NCBI RefSeq assembly: GCF_036898095.1 | Contig: NC_090730.1 | Span: 28,824,780-28,888,779 of the forward strand | DNA: 64,000 nucleotides | Source: Palaemon carinicauda | Taxonomy: Eukaryota > Arthropoda > Malacostraca > Decapoda > Palaemonidae | Direction: 5' to 3' | In this document: positions 23,870 through 35,339 of the stretch, in pieces | Layout of the letters: each line of letters starts with the position of its first letter | Position numbering within the stretch: the first letter of the stretch is position 1 | Made by a program: the position numbers and the translations under genes | The notes under the pieces: model-generated | Databases searched by the model: none | The model's input: the letters and a program-made list of their open reading frames with translations, nothing else | Told to the model about the DNA's origin: nothing

Positions 23870-24165
23870 TGTGTTCAAGTAGGAACAAATTACAAATTTT
23901 CAAAATATTTATATTTTTCATAACTATAAAAACCTGAGTCCTTTAAGTTTCACTTGCAGTCTAAACTATCCCAGAAGACCTTGGTGAAGGTCAGAGTGGC
24001 TATTTAGTGGGCTGATGTGCCACCCACCAGTAACTACATGTACTGACACTTTGTAAATTTTAACCACCGATTTCCAGCTATACTGAAATCATAATGTACT
24101 TTCATTAGAGGACTGAGGTTTGTATCATTAGGAAAATACAAATCACTTTTAATAATTTGTGATAT
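23870..24165 (+). repeat. DIRS copy D right-end hairpin
   Basis: The ACAAATT...TTTATATTTTTCATAAC block at 23885-23950 is an imperfect reverse complement of 24110-24165, which contains TTAGGAAAATACAAATCAC. This is the same hairpin plan as in copies A, B, C and E, at lower identity. Confidence 0.7.
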
Positions 24166-25286
24166 TGTTTGTGATATCATTTACAGTTACTGATTTCTAG
24201 ATTTATATCTCATTTTCGTTTAGAAATATTCAGTGCTGAACTGCATTATTTTTGAGATTTTCTGTTTGCTTCAAGAAATTTGCTTTCGTCTCTTTTTTTT
24301 TCTGTATGTTATTTGTATATTGTTTCATTTTGGGGTGTATGGTATGTTTTGACCTGTGCAAAATTTGCAAATTTATTTTGCATATTTCTTAACTAGGTTT
24401 TTGAGGCTTTAATTGGGCATACCATTCATGACTTGGGTAAATTCAAATTGCTTATTTCATTTTGTGATGTCTTCCATCTCTTGTTACAGTAAAATACGGT
24501 TTTGCTTTTAAGGTTCCTTTGTCACCTTTTTCATGTGAGTGAGCAAGATAGAGAATGAATATTGTTTTCATAATTTCTTTTGAATGTATTGGCTATTTTC
24601 CTTGTTGAACATTGTAGTACTTTTACATTGATTATTACCTTCTGTAGTAGGTGACAGTGTTTTGAAGGATTTCAGTCTTTGCTGATCACAAATATTTGAG
24701 GCTTTGAAATCAACTTGATTTACCTATGAGATTGGTTTTATAAGTTGCTCATTTTCTGAGAAAATTTATTTGATGGGAAACCTGAGGAAGCTCTGAAATT
24801 TTTGGTTAATCACTCTCTACCTTTGAACTGAGCTGTTAACATAAGTTTATGAAATGTTGAAGTATCCAGGGTTTGAGCTGAAAAAACAACAGAAATTTGA
24901 TAATCAAAGTTCTTGTTTCTATACTTGCCTGATATTCATATTGCTCCTTCTCCAGAAGCTTGGTTTAATTGACTTCACCCTGAAGATATAGAAGTTTAAG
25001 ATTTTGCCTTTAACTCCCCTTCAGCAAACAAGTACCCTTAGTAAAGGAAGGAGCATTTTAGTGTTAAGAGGTACCTGACGTGCCAGTCTCCTTGTCTTTT
25101 CAGTTTCAAAGTCAAAATTATCCCTATCCTTTAGACACCACGAGGCAGTGGGGAAGATGGTTGGCATGTATAGGCATGTCAGGTGAGTATAGAAATAATA
25201 AATTTCATTATTGGAATTCGGTTTATTTCCATGAACCTCCCCTGCTGACTGCCACTCACTACTAGAGGTGGAATGCCAGTGAAAGG
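24166..25286. other. AGPAT intron sequence with a weak foldback
   Basis: Mostly unrecognised AT-rich intron. An imperfect inverted repeat pairs about 24899-24940 with about 25170-25212 (TTTCTATACTTGCCTGATAT against the complement of ATGTCAGGTGAGTATAGAAA). It has the arm length and loop size of the DIRS right ends, so it may be the end of another, very old DIRS family. Confidence 0.5.
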
Positions 25287-25559
25287 AAGACATGTATACA
25301 TACATACATATACCAAGGCACTTCCCCCAATTTTGGGGGGTAGCCGACATCAACAAATGAAACAGAAACAAAAAAGGGGACCTCTACTCTCTACATTCCT
25401 CCCAGCCTAACAAGGGACTCAACTAAGTTCAGCTGGTACTGCTAAGGTGCCACAGCCCACCCTCCCACATTATCCACCACAGATGAAGCTTCATAATGCT
25501 GAATCCCCTACTGCTGCTACCTCCGCGGTCATCTAAGGCATCAGAGGCAGCAGCAGGGC

Positions 25560-27617
25560 CTACCGAAACTGCGTCACAATCGCTCGCCATTTATTCCTAT
25601 TTCTAGCACGCTCTCTTGCCTCTCTCACATCTATCCTTCTATCACCCAGAGCTTCCTTCACTCCATCCATCCACCCAAACCTTGGCCTTCCTCTTGTACT
25701 TCTCCCATCAACTCTTGCATTCATCACCTTCTTTAGCAGACAGCCATTTTCCATTCTCTCAACATGGTCAAACCACCTCAACACATTCATATCCACTCTA
25801 GCCGCTAACTCATTTCTTACACCCATTCTCATTCTCACCACTTCGTTCCTAACCCTATCTACTCGAGATACACCAGCCATACTCCTTAGACACTTCATCT
25901 CAAACACGTTCAATTTCTGTCTCTCCGTCACTTCCATTCCCCACAACTCCGATCCATACATCACAGTTGGTACAATCACTTTGTCATATAGAACTCTCTG
26001 TACATTCATGCCCAACCCTCTATTTTTTACTACTCCCTTAACTGCCTCCAACACTTTGCAACCTTCATTCACTCTCTGATATATATTTGCTTCCACTCCA
26101 CCATTTGCTGCAACAACAGACCCTAAGTACTTAAACTGATCCACTTCCTCAAGTAAATGCATTCAACATGACATTCAACCTTGCACCACCTTCCCTTCTC
26201 GTACATCTCATAACCTTACTCTTACCCACATTAACTCTCAACTTCCTTCTCTCACACACACTCACACACACTTCCAAATTCTGTCACTAATCGGCCAAGC
26301 TTCTCTTCTGTGTCTGCAACCAGTACAGTATCATCTGCAAACAACAACTGATTTACCTCCCATTCATGGTCATTCTCGTCTACCAGTTTTAATCCTCGTC
26401 CAAGCACTCGAGCATTCACCTCTCTCACCACTCCATCAACATACAAGTTAAACAACCACGGCGACATCACACATCCCTGTCTCAGCCCCACTCTCACCGG
26501 AAACCAATCACTCACTTCATTTCCTATCCTAACACATGCTTTACTACCTTTGTAGAAACTTTTCACTGCTTGCAACAACATTCCACCAACTCCATATAAC
26601 TTCATCACATTCCACATTGCTTCCCTATCAACGCTATCATACGCTTTCTCCAGATCCATAAACGCAACATACACCACCTTACCCTTTGCTAAATATTTCT
26701 CGCATATCTGCCTAACTGTAAAAATCTGATTCATACAACCCCTACCTCTTCTAAAACCACCCTGTACTTCTAAGATTGCATTCTGTGTTTTATCCTTAAT
26801 CCTATTAATCAGTACTCTACCATACACTTTTCCAACTACACTCAACAAACTAATACCCCTTGAATTACAGCACTCATGCACATCTCCCTTACCCTTATAT
26901 AGTGGTACAATACACGCAGAAACCCAATCTACTGGTACCATTGACAACACAAAACACATATTAAACAATCTCGCCAACTATTTAAGTACAGTCACACCCC
27001 CTTCCTTCAACATCTCGGCTCTCACACCATCCATGCCAGATGCTTTTCCTACTCTCGTTTCTTCTAGTGCTCTGCTCACTTCCTCTCTTGTAATCTCTCT
27101 CTCATTCTCATCTCCCATCACTGCCACCTCAACACCTTCAACAGCAATTATATCTGCCTCCCTATTATCCTCAACATTCAGTAAACTTTCAAAATATTCT
27201 GCCCATCTTTTCCTTGCCTCCTCTCCTTTTAACAACCTTCCATTAACATCATTCTCTTCAATTCTTGAATCAGACTTCCTTACTCACCTCACTTCTTTCC
27301 AAAACTTCTTCTTATTCTCTTCATATGAATGACCCAATCCCTGACCCCACCTCAGGTCAGCGGCCCTCTTTGCCTCATGTACCTTGCGCTTTACTTCCAC
27401 ATTTTTCTCTCTATATTTTTCATACTTCTCTATACTATTACTCTGCAGCCATTCTTCAAAAGCCCTCTTTTTCTCTTCCACTTTTACCTTCACTCCTTCA
27501 TTCCACCATTCACTGCCCTTCCTCATGATGCCTCCAACAACCTTCTTGCCACACACATCACTTGCAATCCCAACAAAATTTTCTTTTACTAACTTCCACT
27601 CCTCCTCTAAGTTGCCA
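25560..27617 (-). pseudogene. RTE-type LINE copy 1 ORF2
   Basis: This encodes the non-LTR reverse transcriptase in several frames. Read from the right they are: linker GRGCMNQIFTVRQICEKY, motif A YVAFMDLEKAYDSVD (about 26630-26670), GLRQGCVMSPWLFNLYVDGV, active site LLFADDTVLVADT (about 26310-26350), then a frame change near 26160-26255. Next come VDQFKYLGSVV and the tail LNVFEMKCLRSMAGVSRVDR...ARNRNKWRAIV. The FADD box is intact. A stop between the 27235-26978 part and the 26977-26252 part, plus the frame change, inactivate it. Confidence 0.85.
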
Positions 27618-29412
27618 TTGTTCCGTAACCGAAATACAAACCACGCTATTTACAGAGGGTTACCTTTTAGCGCAGCTGAAATGGCGAGCCATTAGAATTT
27701 AACGAGGGTGTATTACCCCCGCGCCAGTTAGCGGGGGGGTAAGGGAGTGGTAGCTAGCTACCCCTCCCCCCCTCACACACAGATGAATGCTCACTTTCAC
27801 TTTTGGCTCGGACTGTGACAGACGTCTCTGTCTTGGTCCTCTCTTGGCAGCCATTGTTTGTTTTGTCTTTACTTAATCGCTTACTTTTCATTTACTCAAT
27901 ATATATGTAAACATGTTTTCATGTTTGTATTTATATTTGAGTATATAAATAAGTAAGTTTCCTTTTCAGAGTTGTGTGTGTAGTGTACGATATCTACGTG
28001 GAGTCCTCGGCAGTTAGGCCACCACGGCGTAATTTTATGGGTGGCGATCGAGTTTGACTTATGTCTTTCTCTCTCTCTCTCTTGAGGTTGTTCACCCTTT
28101 TACTACGTGTTCCGTTCGAGATTTCTCCATCGGACAAGGGGTGAATGCTTACCCCTTCCTCTGGGAGCTTACCAGGTTCTTTCCCTCCTCGGTTACGGCC
28201 CGAGGTTTGGTTCAAGGAAGCTACAGGAAGATCATGAGTACTTTCCTCCTCTCGAGCTCAGGCACCTTGGCCTTTCGTCGTTAAGTATCTAACTTGCGGA
28301 CAAGCTCGATGTTGTACCATCTGGACGCGCTGACTGAGGGCTTCCTTCGGGTGTCTCATCTGTGGAGGTTGACGACCTCAGACACCCTTCCATCCTTGAG
28401 AAGAGTTTGTTTGTGCCCAAGGACAGAGACTTAGACAGCGGCTGTGCGAAGGAAATCGACTTCCGTTTTAACTCCTCCAAGGCGCTTTCTTCCAGACTCT
28501 GCAGGGCTCCAGCGCCCTTTTCTTCCAACCAAGTCGGCCTAAGTTATCGGCTACGACAACTGGGACAAGGTGTCCAATTGCAGTTTCCTCCTGTCAGGAA
28601 CAGATGGCACGGGAGACTCCCCCGGGGGAGCATAGTCCTAAAAGAAGTTCACGAACTCTAGGATTGCAGGTTTTTCGCTGGGAGGATGCTTAAGGTTACT
28701 CATCCGAATGACAGCTTCCCGATGCCCATTCCCGCACAATCTCTGTGATCAGCCAAGGATATCGCGCCTGCTGTCTCTGTCAGCGAATTCAGTGTCTCTG
28801 AACCTCTATGCCATAGCGTCAGCAGAGTTGCCCGGTTGGGCAGAATGATCCATACCTTAGGCGAAGGTCCTCCATAGGATCATCGACGGCTTCACCCCCG
28901 GCCTCTTCAGTCGATCCTTTCTTGTAAGGAAGGATCTGAGAGGGGAGTTCCGTAGTCGACCTCTCAGCCCTGATCAAGTTTGTCGAACAAACTTCGGCCA
29001 GCGTAGACCAGCAGAATCGATCAGACTGGTAACGAGGCGACAGGACTCCTTAAACCCTGGATCGGAAGGACGGGTACTTTCAGTTTCCATTCCATCCATC
29101 TTCCAGGGTGCTCGTCGAATTCAGCCTAGACTGCAAGTATTCCTGCTTATGATGCAGTGTGGCTATCCCGCCGTGGCATAGCAGGTGTGTTTCCCCAGAG
29201 AACTCTCCCTGCCTTCCTCTTGGCCGCTCAGGTGCAGGCTTCCGCCTCCTCTGCTGTTTGGAGGGCTGGTCAACTCCGGTAGGCTCGGGTTCGACCTTCT
29301 TCAGCGCCGGGACAAGCTTCCGGATGCTTACCATGAGTGTGGGCTCATGGTATTTTAGTTGGAGCCTTCTCTTCCTCTGCCTCAACATCTGGAGTATCTG
29401 GCCATGATATTG

Positions 29413-29520
29413 AGTCAACGGCCTTACCACGTTGGAAACCCCGCTTCTCGTCCGTCCAGCGAGGTTAAGCAACGTCGGTACTTGGATGGGTGACCACCTG
29501 GGGACGCCATATTCTGTTAC
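29413..29520 (+). pseudogene. 5S rRNA-like segment inside DIRS copy B
   Basis: The segment contains AACGGCCTTACCACGTTGG, CTTCTCGTCCGTCCAGCGAG, GTTAAGCAACGTCGG and TACTTGGATGGGTGACCACC in the order and spacing of animal 5S rRNA. It lacks about 10 bases between GTCGG and TACTTGG, in the loop E/helix IV region. RT-homologous sequence lies on both sides (before about 29412 and after about 29525). The sequence identity was judged by eye from knowledge of 5S rRNA. It is a pseudogene; the internal promoter is partly present but damaged by the gap. Confidence 0.8.
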
Positions 29521-30104
29521 TACATCCTCCGAGCCTTACTTTCGGTTGACTGTGGCAAGACTGAGGAGAGTCGCAGTACCTGTTCTCAGTCAAGCAGAGC
29601 TTTCAGCCCTACCTTGGAACGTTTCCTAGTTCTCCTTTCCTCATTGACCCGTCTATAGTCCGAACGGTCGCCTCAGGATAAGTTCCATGTGTGGGTGATC
29701 CAAGTTCCGGTGGCTTCAGGCAATGTTTAACCGGACTTCCTGGCCCCTATGGGACCAGCGGAACTATTAGACCTGCAATGGGTGTTGACCTATGGAGCCT
29801 CTTGATGGTAGTGGATATTCTCGTCCTTTCCCCACATTCTTGATGCTGTTCTCGGACTCGTCAAAGGAAAGGGGGGGGGGGGGGGCATGTTCCGGTCCAG
29901 GAACTCCAGGTCAACTGCCTAGGACGGGTCACACTTCTTCCTTCACACACAAGCTTACATAGGCCACATGGTTCCTTGCGGAGCAAGGAACTTGTGAGGT
30001 GCAGGGACTCCTTTTCTCGAGTGCGACTCACTCGGATTCTGAGTCCCCGGGTAAAGCCAAAGCCAGTATGGCTGGGGACTTTCCACCCTACCTAAGGGGT
30101 AAGT

Positions 30105-30468
30105 CACCCTCTGTAAATAGCGTGGTTTGTATTTCGGTTACGGAACAAATGACAAATTCGAAGATAATTTGTATTTTTCCTAACCATACAAACCTTAGCT
30201 ATTTACACATATTTGCCCGCCAGCCCTGTCCCCCAAGACAAGTCCTACCTCTAAGTGAAAGTGAGCATTCATCTGTGTGTGTGGGGGGGAGGGGTAGCTA
30301 GCTGCCACCCCCCTACCCCCCCCCCCCCCCCGCTAACTAGCGCGGGGGTAATACACCCTCGTTAAATTCTAATGGCTCGCCATTTCAGCTGCGCTAAAAG
30401 GTAACCCTCTGTAAATAGCTAAGGTTTGTATGGTTAGGAAAAATACAAATTATCTTCGAATTTGTCAT
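30105..30468 (+). repeat. DIRS copy B internal complementary region and terminus
   Basis: Bases 30105-30148 are complementary to the left end 27618-27660. Bases 30149-30207 are complementary to the right end 30410-30468, essentially perfectly over 59 bp. A (C)n/(G)n-rich palindromic segment lies in the loop near 30285-30350. Confidence 0.87.
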
Positions 30469-30504
30469 GTTTCTCTTACTTTCACTTCGTCATATGTCAT
30501 TTTC

Positions 30505-30960
30505 AAGACATAGAATAGATATAATTAAATTTACTTTATTTGTGGTATTAATGGACTGCACATAGGCAGTGGTTAATTGGTTAGAGTTTATTGACCCAAG
30601 GGCACCAATATTACGCTAGCTTTTGTCTGTCTTACCTAACCCCAGCAGCGACAGAGTTTTGACAAAGGAAAAACTTATTTTTGGTGTTGAAGGACTTTGT
30701 GGTCTCCAAGAAATTTGTCTGTGAAATGCTAGAACAGGGAATCCAATACAACTTTTTCTGTGAAATGCTAGAACAGGGAATCCAATACAACTTTTCCTGT
30801 GAAGTGCTAGAACAGGGAATCCAATACTACATAATTACCAAGTGTTAATCATGTTGAGCCTATCTCATAGTTTGCTGGTCATTACATTATAGGAAAGTTA
30901 TGGGAGATTTCCTAACCCTTTCTGAAGTGAGTTTTATAATGATGGTTTTTTTATTTAAAT
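30505..30960. repeat. AGPAT intron with a 39-bp tandem triplication
   Basis: Unit GTGAAATGCTAGAACAGGGA plus 19 bp occurs at 30718-30756, 30757-30795 and 30796 to about 30831, with the third copy diverged at a few bases. The rest of this stretch is unrecognised intronic sequence. Confidence 0.85.
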
Positions 30961-31340
30961 TTTTTTCTACTACAGATGAGTTGACATTAAACCAAGATGT
31001 ATCCTGGTTGCATGTGATAACTTAGCTAGCACAAAATGGGGTCTTTATTGTTGTTGGGTGAATTGTGATTATTCTGCCGATTGGTGCAGGGTTTGGTACC
31101 CTGAAAAATTTTCCATTTGTTTGGAGGGGATCAATTCTGCTTGGAATTGTGATCCTGAGGTGGAACGCCTAAGAGCCAAGGCCGTTTTATTCCTTTCAAA
31201 GTGGGTGAAAGGATTCCTGAATACGCAGGGCCAGCAAGGATCTCAGACAATTTATTTGACTTGGTATACTGTACCATTTTAGGCAGTTAGGGATTTCGTA
31301 AATGGGGTCCTAGTGGATCTGAGGATGACCTAGACTCTGT
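30960..31340 (+). mobile_element. Relic of an unidentified interspersed repeat
   Basis: The stretch is homologous to the minus-strand sequence at 42190-42000 and then to 38700-38570, so the two distant pieces there form one interrupted copy of the same family. One open frame (31058-31282) reads through part of it (SADWCRVWYPEKFSICLEG..., PEVERLRAKAVLFLSKWVKG). This may be a gag-like fragment of a further DIRS family, but no diagnostic motif was found. Confidence 0.55.
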
Positions 31341-31990
31341 AGAGGAGGAAACCTTTGGGTTGTTTGAAGTAGTATTCCCACAGGGACATCTTTACAACCC
31401 CTTCACTGCCTAGGTCAGATCCAAGTCTGGATTCCACTAAGCAGGTTACCAGTCTGTATGCTACATTTGCAGCCCTCACTAATAGCTAGAATAGTAGAAG
31501 CATCAATCTGATCCCTCTCTGGTCAGGCCACTCAAGGTGCGGCCTGAACAAGTACTGTTCACCTGCCTTTTGCATCATATTTTCAGCCTTTAGGTTTACA
31601 GCTTTCGAGGAAGGCTCCTGTGGAAGTATTTCCTTCCAGTCCTTTGGATTTGGCCATCGCTGGGCCTTACTGTTACCCAGCTTCCATGGGAGGCTCTATG
31701 GTGGACTCTTCCTGCATTCCTGCAGACTTGGCTATGGCTGGACCTTCTGATTATTTGCTTCCAAGTAAGACCTTAATTGTGGTCTCTTGCTTCTGATTGT
31801 AGGGATTCAGGTTTCCAGTATCCAAGGAAGGGTCCTGTGGGAGCTCTTCCTTCTGTTCCGAATAATGAAGGCTCAATAGTGGGTGGGGGATGTAGGAAAG
31901 GAGGCTTCTGCTACGGACATAGAGGAGTGGACATTAGTAGATAACCCTTGGCAATTTTGCGATGGTTGCTTATTATAGCCTGAGTCAAGT

Positions 31991-32038
<48 letters not shown>

Positions 32039-32182
32039 ATAAATATACGGATTTGTCATTCAATGACATCGAATTTGAGAACCTGCCAGCATTTCCAGAC
32101 CCAAGGTGGAAATTCAAAGATCCATCTCTTATGGCAAGTCCCCAGCTAACCTCAAGGAGCTTGTTCTGTTGCTTTATAAAGC
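31341..32182. other. Unrecognised intron sequence with a T45 run
   Basis: Short repeated phrases (GGACTTGGCTATGGCTGGAC-like, CCTTCTGTTCC-like) suggest a decayed Ser/Pro-rich gag, but no frame is convincing. An uninterrupted run of T covers 31992-32036. Confidence 0.45.
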
Positions 32183-32264
32183 TACGTCGAAAGTAATGAC
32201 CCCTATTGAATAGCTAAGGTTTGTATAGTTAGGAAAAATACAAATTACCTACGAATTTGTCATT
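32183..32264 (+). repeat. Solo DIRS right-terminal fragment
   Basis: This matches the last 80 bp of copies B and C (AATAGCTAAGGTTTGTATAG, then TTAGGAAAAATACAAATTAC, ending TTTGTCAT). The flanking sequence is not recognisably from that family, so it is a terminal remnant. Confidence 0.75.
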
Positions 32265-32635
32265 TTTATAAACATCTGACTCGCTAATTACGCATCTTTA
32301 TATTTCTGACTCTTAATTATGCACGTCCTGCATCTCTTAGGAGTAGTGGAGTACTAGAAACTTCTAAGATATAAACTGCATATACAGTACTGTGTATATG
32401 CATTTCTTTACAGACTTGTTTGACTACACTCCAGGTCTTTAACTAGTGTGAGACATCTGTTTCCTCCACCTGGATTAGGAAAATTATGCGATACAAGCTG
32501 TATTAAAAGTATTTCCAAATGTTCAAGATAGAATTTTAAACCTTTTTTATTTATATTCTTTAGGAATACATGATATGCTTCTGTATAGCTAATTATCTTT
32601 GAAAAAAAAATAGCTTTCTATTAAAGGGAATTTGA

Positions 32636-33096
32636 CGAAGGAAAATTATTTCTGGACGAGGGACCTGTGTCGCCCAGTGAAATGCTCCTTAAAGCACCAT
32701 TTCTAAGGTATAAATATTGCTAAATATACCAGAGAAAAAAGTTGCATGGAATGCCAGGAATATACCCAGCTCGCTCACCCTTATAGGGTGTCGGTATAAT
32801 AACTGGGGCGTGTGAAACCACTACCAGAGGTTCCTTACCATATAGTCTTCTCCCTCCTCAACATATAGTCTTCTCCCTCCTCAACATATAGTCTTCTCCC
32901 TCCTCAACATCCCCTGTTACTACGAGGTGTCGTTCTCTACAGCTAGTGCCCCCCCCCCCCCCCACCACTACCACTACCCATCCTTCTCCCATCATTCCTA
33001 CTAGCACCCCAAGCTTGGGCCAGCCTAGGGTGAGGAAAAAAGGGGGGTGGGTTCACTGGGCAACACAGGTCCCTCACCCAGAAATAGAGTTTTCCT
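32636..33096. repeat. Foldback repeat with 23-bp tandem triplication in its loop
   Basis: Bases 32636-32682 and 33050-33096 are reverse complements with few mismatches (GAGGGACCTGTGT core). The loop holds three exact copies of a 23-bp unit (ATATAGTCTTCTCCCTCC...) at 32840-32908 and a C run near 32947-32963. The element is not identified. The arm length and loop recall the DIRS right ends, but the loop is longer. Confidence 0.75.
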
Positions 33097-33779
33097 TCAT
33101 CAAAATCCCTTTTCTGGGCTCAACCTGTGTCGCTCCGTGAAATAGTAACAGAGAATCGGTCCCATAAGCTTGGAAATACACAAAAAGTTAAGGAACTGAA
33201 ATAAAAGTAGAATAATTTAATTAAGAGTGTTTTACTAATAATCCTTAATATACCAATCTCTTAATTACAACCTAAATAAAGGTCAATGTTAAGGTAGGGG
33301 GAGTAGGCAAGGCAGGTGTCGCCCTGCTCCTTATTAGGAGACAAGGCACTAAGAGGAAAAAATATATATGAAGATAGGACCCTGTTATAATGGTTCTGTT
33401 ATATCTGGAGGAACCACTACTGTATATCATTTTAATTGGTAACACAGTGATTTTTCAACCTTTTTCTCATCTCGCTGTACAGTGAGTTAGTCAATAAAAT
33501 GTTTGAGGTACACCATCAGTATTTCAAGAGAAGATTTCATTATTTAAATTTTTAAAAGAATGGGAATGATAAGAATGTATCTATTGGTTAAAAATCAAAT
33601 TTTTTTTTATTTCTAAAAGTATTTTGTTGTTCATAGTTTACAACAGAATTTGAAAGGTTTGTGCATATTTCTTGTTATTCCACTGAAACAAGATGTCATT
33701 GAAAAAGCTGTCATTCATTAAGAAATAATATGAAACTTTGATATATAAATTGTTGTTCAATAAAAAAGGAACTAAAAAC
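33097..33779. other. Unrecognised AT-rich intron
   Basis: No coding frame or repeat identified. The first 50 bp repeat part of the foldback arm theme (CAACCTGTGTCGCTCCGTGA). Confidence 0.45.
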
Positions 33780-34163
33780 AAGAAAACCTTCACTTACATA
33801 AAAATATCATTGGAAAACCAATACCTGGTGGTGTCTCGATACTCATCCGAGGCTGAATAGTTAACCTGATGATATGTTGCCCTCAGGCCCTCCTCCAGGG
33901 TCTGAAGCCATAATCTGATCATGCATTTCATTGTGTTCGTACCAGAGAAGCCAGTCTCACACAGATACAATGTTGAGAAGGGAAGAAGTATAGTACGTCA
34001 ATTACCTTCTTGTAATGAGGAGGACAACCAGAATGGAAGTTTTATCTCTCGATAGGTGCATTAGTTTCAAGTCTGTCATTTCTGATGTCCTTCAGCTCAT
34101 CCTCTTTGGCCATAGTTAATACTGCTGACTTGCATGCACTCCATACAAACGGGTCTCTTACCC

Positions 34164-34566
34164 AAACGAAACGGTCTGTGACCCTAAGTTCGAGGGCTTC
34201 TCAATGCCGGCTATTCCTCGGACAGGGAATCCAGAAGATTTGAAGCTGTGCCCCGTCCGAGCCGTGAGGAAATACCTTGAGAGGACGGCTCACCTCCGCC
34301 CTGGTATCAAAAATCTTTTTGTCTCTACGGGTGCAACGAAGAAGCAGGTATCTAAGAATACCATCTCCTTTTGGCTAAGACAGGTGATTATCAGGGCCTA
34401 TAGCAATGTGGGTCTTCCCCTGACAAGTAATCCCAGGCCCCATGACATTAGGGGTCTAAGTACATCTCTGGCTTTTGAGAGGAACATGGCGGTGGCCCAG
34501 ATCCTTAGAGCAGGCACCTGGTCGAACCAGTCGACCTTCACAGCGCATTACCTCAAGGATTGCTAG
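34164..34566 (+). pseudogene. DIRS copy E tyrosine recombinase, intact catalytic C-terminus
   Basis: A continuous frame encodes the C-terminal catalytic domain without any stop. It reads VCDPKFEGFSMPAI, LCPVRAVRKYLERTAHL, KNTISFWLRQVIIRAY, then the H-x-x-R box RPHDIRGLSTSLAF at about 34435, and the nucleophile tyrosine in TFTAHYLKD (codon 34549-34551), ending with a stop at 34564. It is the best reference in the window for the defects of copy A. The first catalytic arginine region is missing at the 5' side, so no active enzyme can result. Confidence 0.85.
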
Positions 34567-34999
34567 AGAAAATCTTTAGACGGTTTTCTCTATTGAGACA
34601 GTCATCTCCGCGCTCCAAGCGATTTAACGGTGAAGCCCCAGATACAATCGTGGGTAGCAAGACCAAGAGACACAGGTTCGTTCCCTTTCACTCTTGTCCC
34701 TTTTTCCTTTCCCTACTCGGAGATAGCCCCAGATACAACCCGCAAAAGACACGTCTTCACAACTTCGCCACAGGACTCAGCATCATGGAATTTTTGAAAG
34801 GGTAAGTACTTAGACACTAATATGAGCTTTGTGTAGTTTTTCCCTATTTTTCGTTTTCCGGATATCTTAGAACCTAGTTTCCCACCTAGGTTCCTGGACG
34901 CCCGATTAGCTTGGTCTAGAGTTCAGGAAGACACTCCTACCTCCTAAAGTGTAAGTCTCCTAAGAAAGTAGTTCGAGGTAAGCCTCTGTGTTGGAACAA

Positions 35000-35339
35000 A
35001 TCACAAATTTTAAGTAATTTGTATTTTTCCTAACACTTACCGAGAACTACTTTCGGGTAATGGCCCTCCCTTCCTTCTCCGAGTGCCTTACTTACCCTTA
35101 AGACAATTTGTACCATCCAGGAACTTATTGAGGAGCGAAACCCAAGCTAACACGCGACCTGGCTCGGGACTAGCCTCAGGGCACGTTCTCCTTACGACTG
35201 GGTTAGTCCTCATAGAAAACGGAAGTAGGGTAAACTACACAAAACTCTGGTCGGTTGTGAGGAGATTCCAGGTGCCTCCTAAGAAAGTAGTTCTCGGTAA
35301 GTATGTTAGGAAAAATACAAATTACTTAAAATTTGTGAT
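35000..35339 (+). repeat. DIRS copy E internal complementary region and terminus
   Basis: Bases 35000-35053 pair with 35284-35339 as reverse complements with minor indels. The arm sequence is nearly that of copy A (11160-11215). Confidence 0.83.

Larger units (their letters stand above)
18250..24165 (+). mobile_element. Decayed DIRS retrotransposon copy D
   Basis: The left end (about 18250-18360) is recognisably the reverse complement of about 23960-24110, both carrying the ATGATTTCAG...AGCTG...GGTTAAAATTT theme. A terminal hairpin closes the right end (23885-23950 against 24110-24165). Between them come a non-coding remnant of gag with a minisatellite, RT fragments at 21900-22300, and an N-terminal recombinase fragment near 23200-23590. 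The recombinase catalytic C-terminus is absent. It is strongly decayed, older than copies A-C. Confidence 0.72.
27618..30468 (+). mobile_element. DIRS retrotransposon copy B, internally deleted
   Basis: The termini TTGTTCCGTAACC... and ...TTTGTCAT are shared with copy C. Inverted repeats are about 27618-27804 and 30253-30468. The interior keeps part of gag (about 28060-28650) and about 450 bp of damaged RT from 29060, with a 5S rRNA-like segment inside. Most of RNase H and all of the recombinase are gone. It is inserted in LINE copy 1: comparison with LINE copy 2 shows LINE sequence ending at 27617 and resuming at 30469 with no base duplicated. Confidence 0.87.
25294..30504 (-). mobile_element. 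RTE-type LINE copy 1, 5'-truncated, holding DIRS copy B
   Basis: AAGACAT flanks the element at 25287-25293 and 30505-30511, a 7-bp target-site duplication. The 3' end (left side) carries a short (TATG)n-type tail rather than poly(A), then the 3' UTR and ORF2. The sequence matches LINE copy 2 (39168-41710) over its whole length. After removal of DIRS copy B (27618-30468) the LINE is about 2.36 kb. It is 5'-truncated upstream of the reverse transcriptase. Confidence 0.87.
34164..35339 (+). mobile_element. DIRS copy E, right-hand part only
   Basis: The copy begins inside the recombinase and runs through the complete right end with its hairpin. It is closely related to copy A (same AAGTAATTTGTATTTTTCC terminal theme). 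The whole left part with gag and RT is missing. It sits between two parts of the hAT relic. Confidence 0.82.

Noticed and set aside
32946..33140. Pro/Thr-rich open frame
   Set aside because: Comes from a C run and ACC repeats inside the loop of a foldback repeat.
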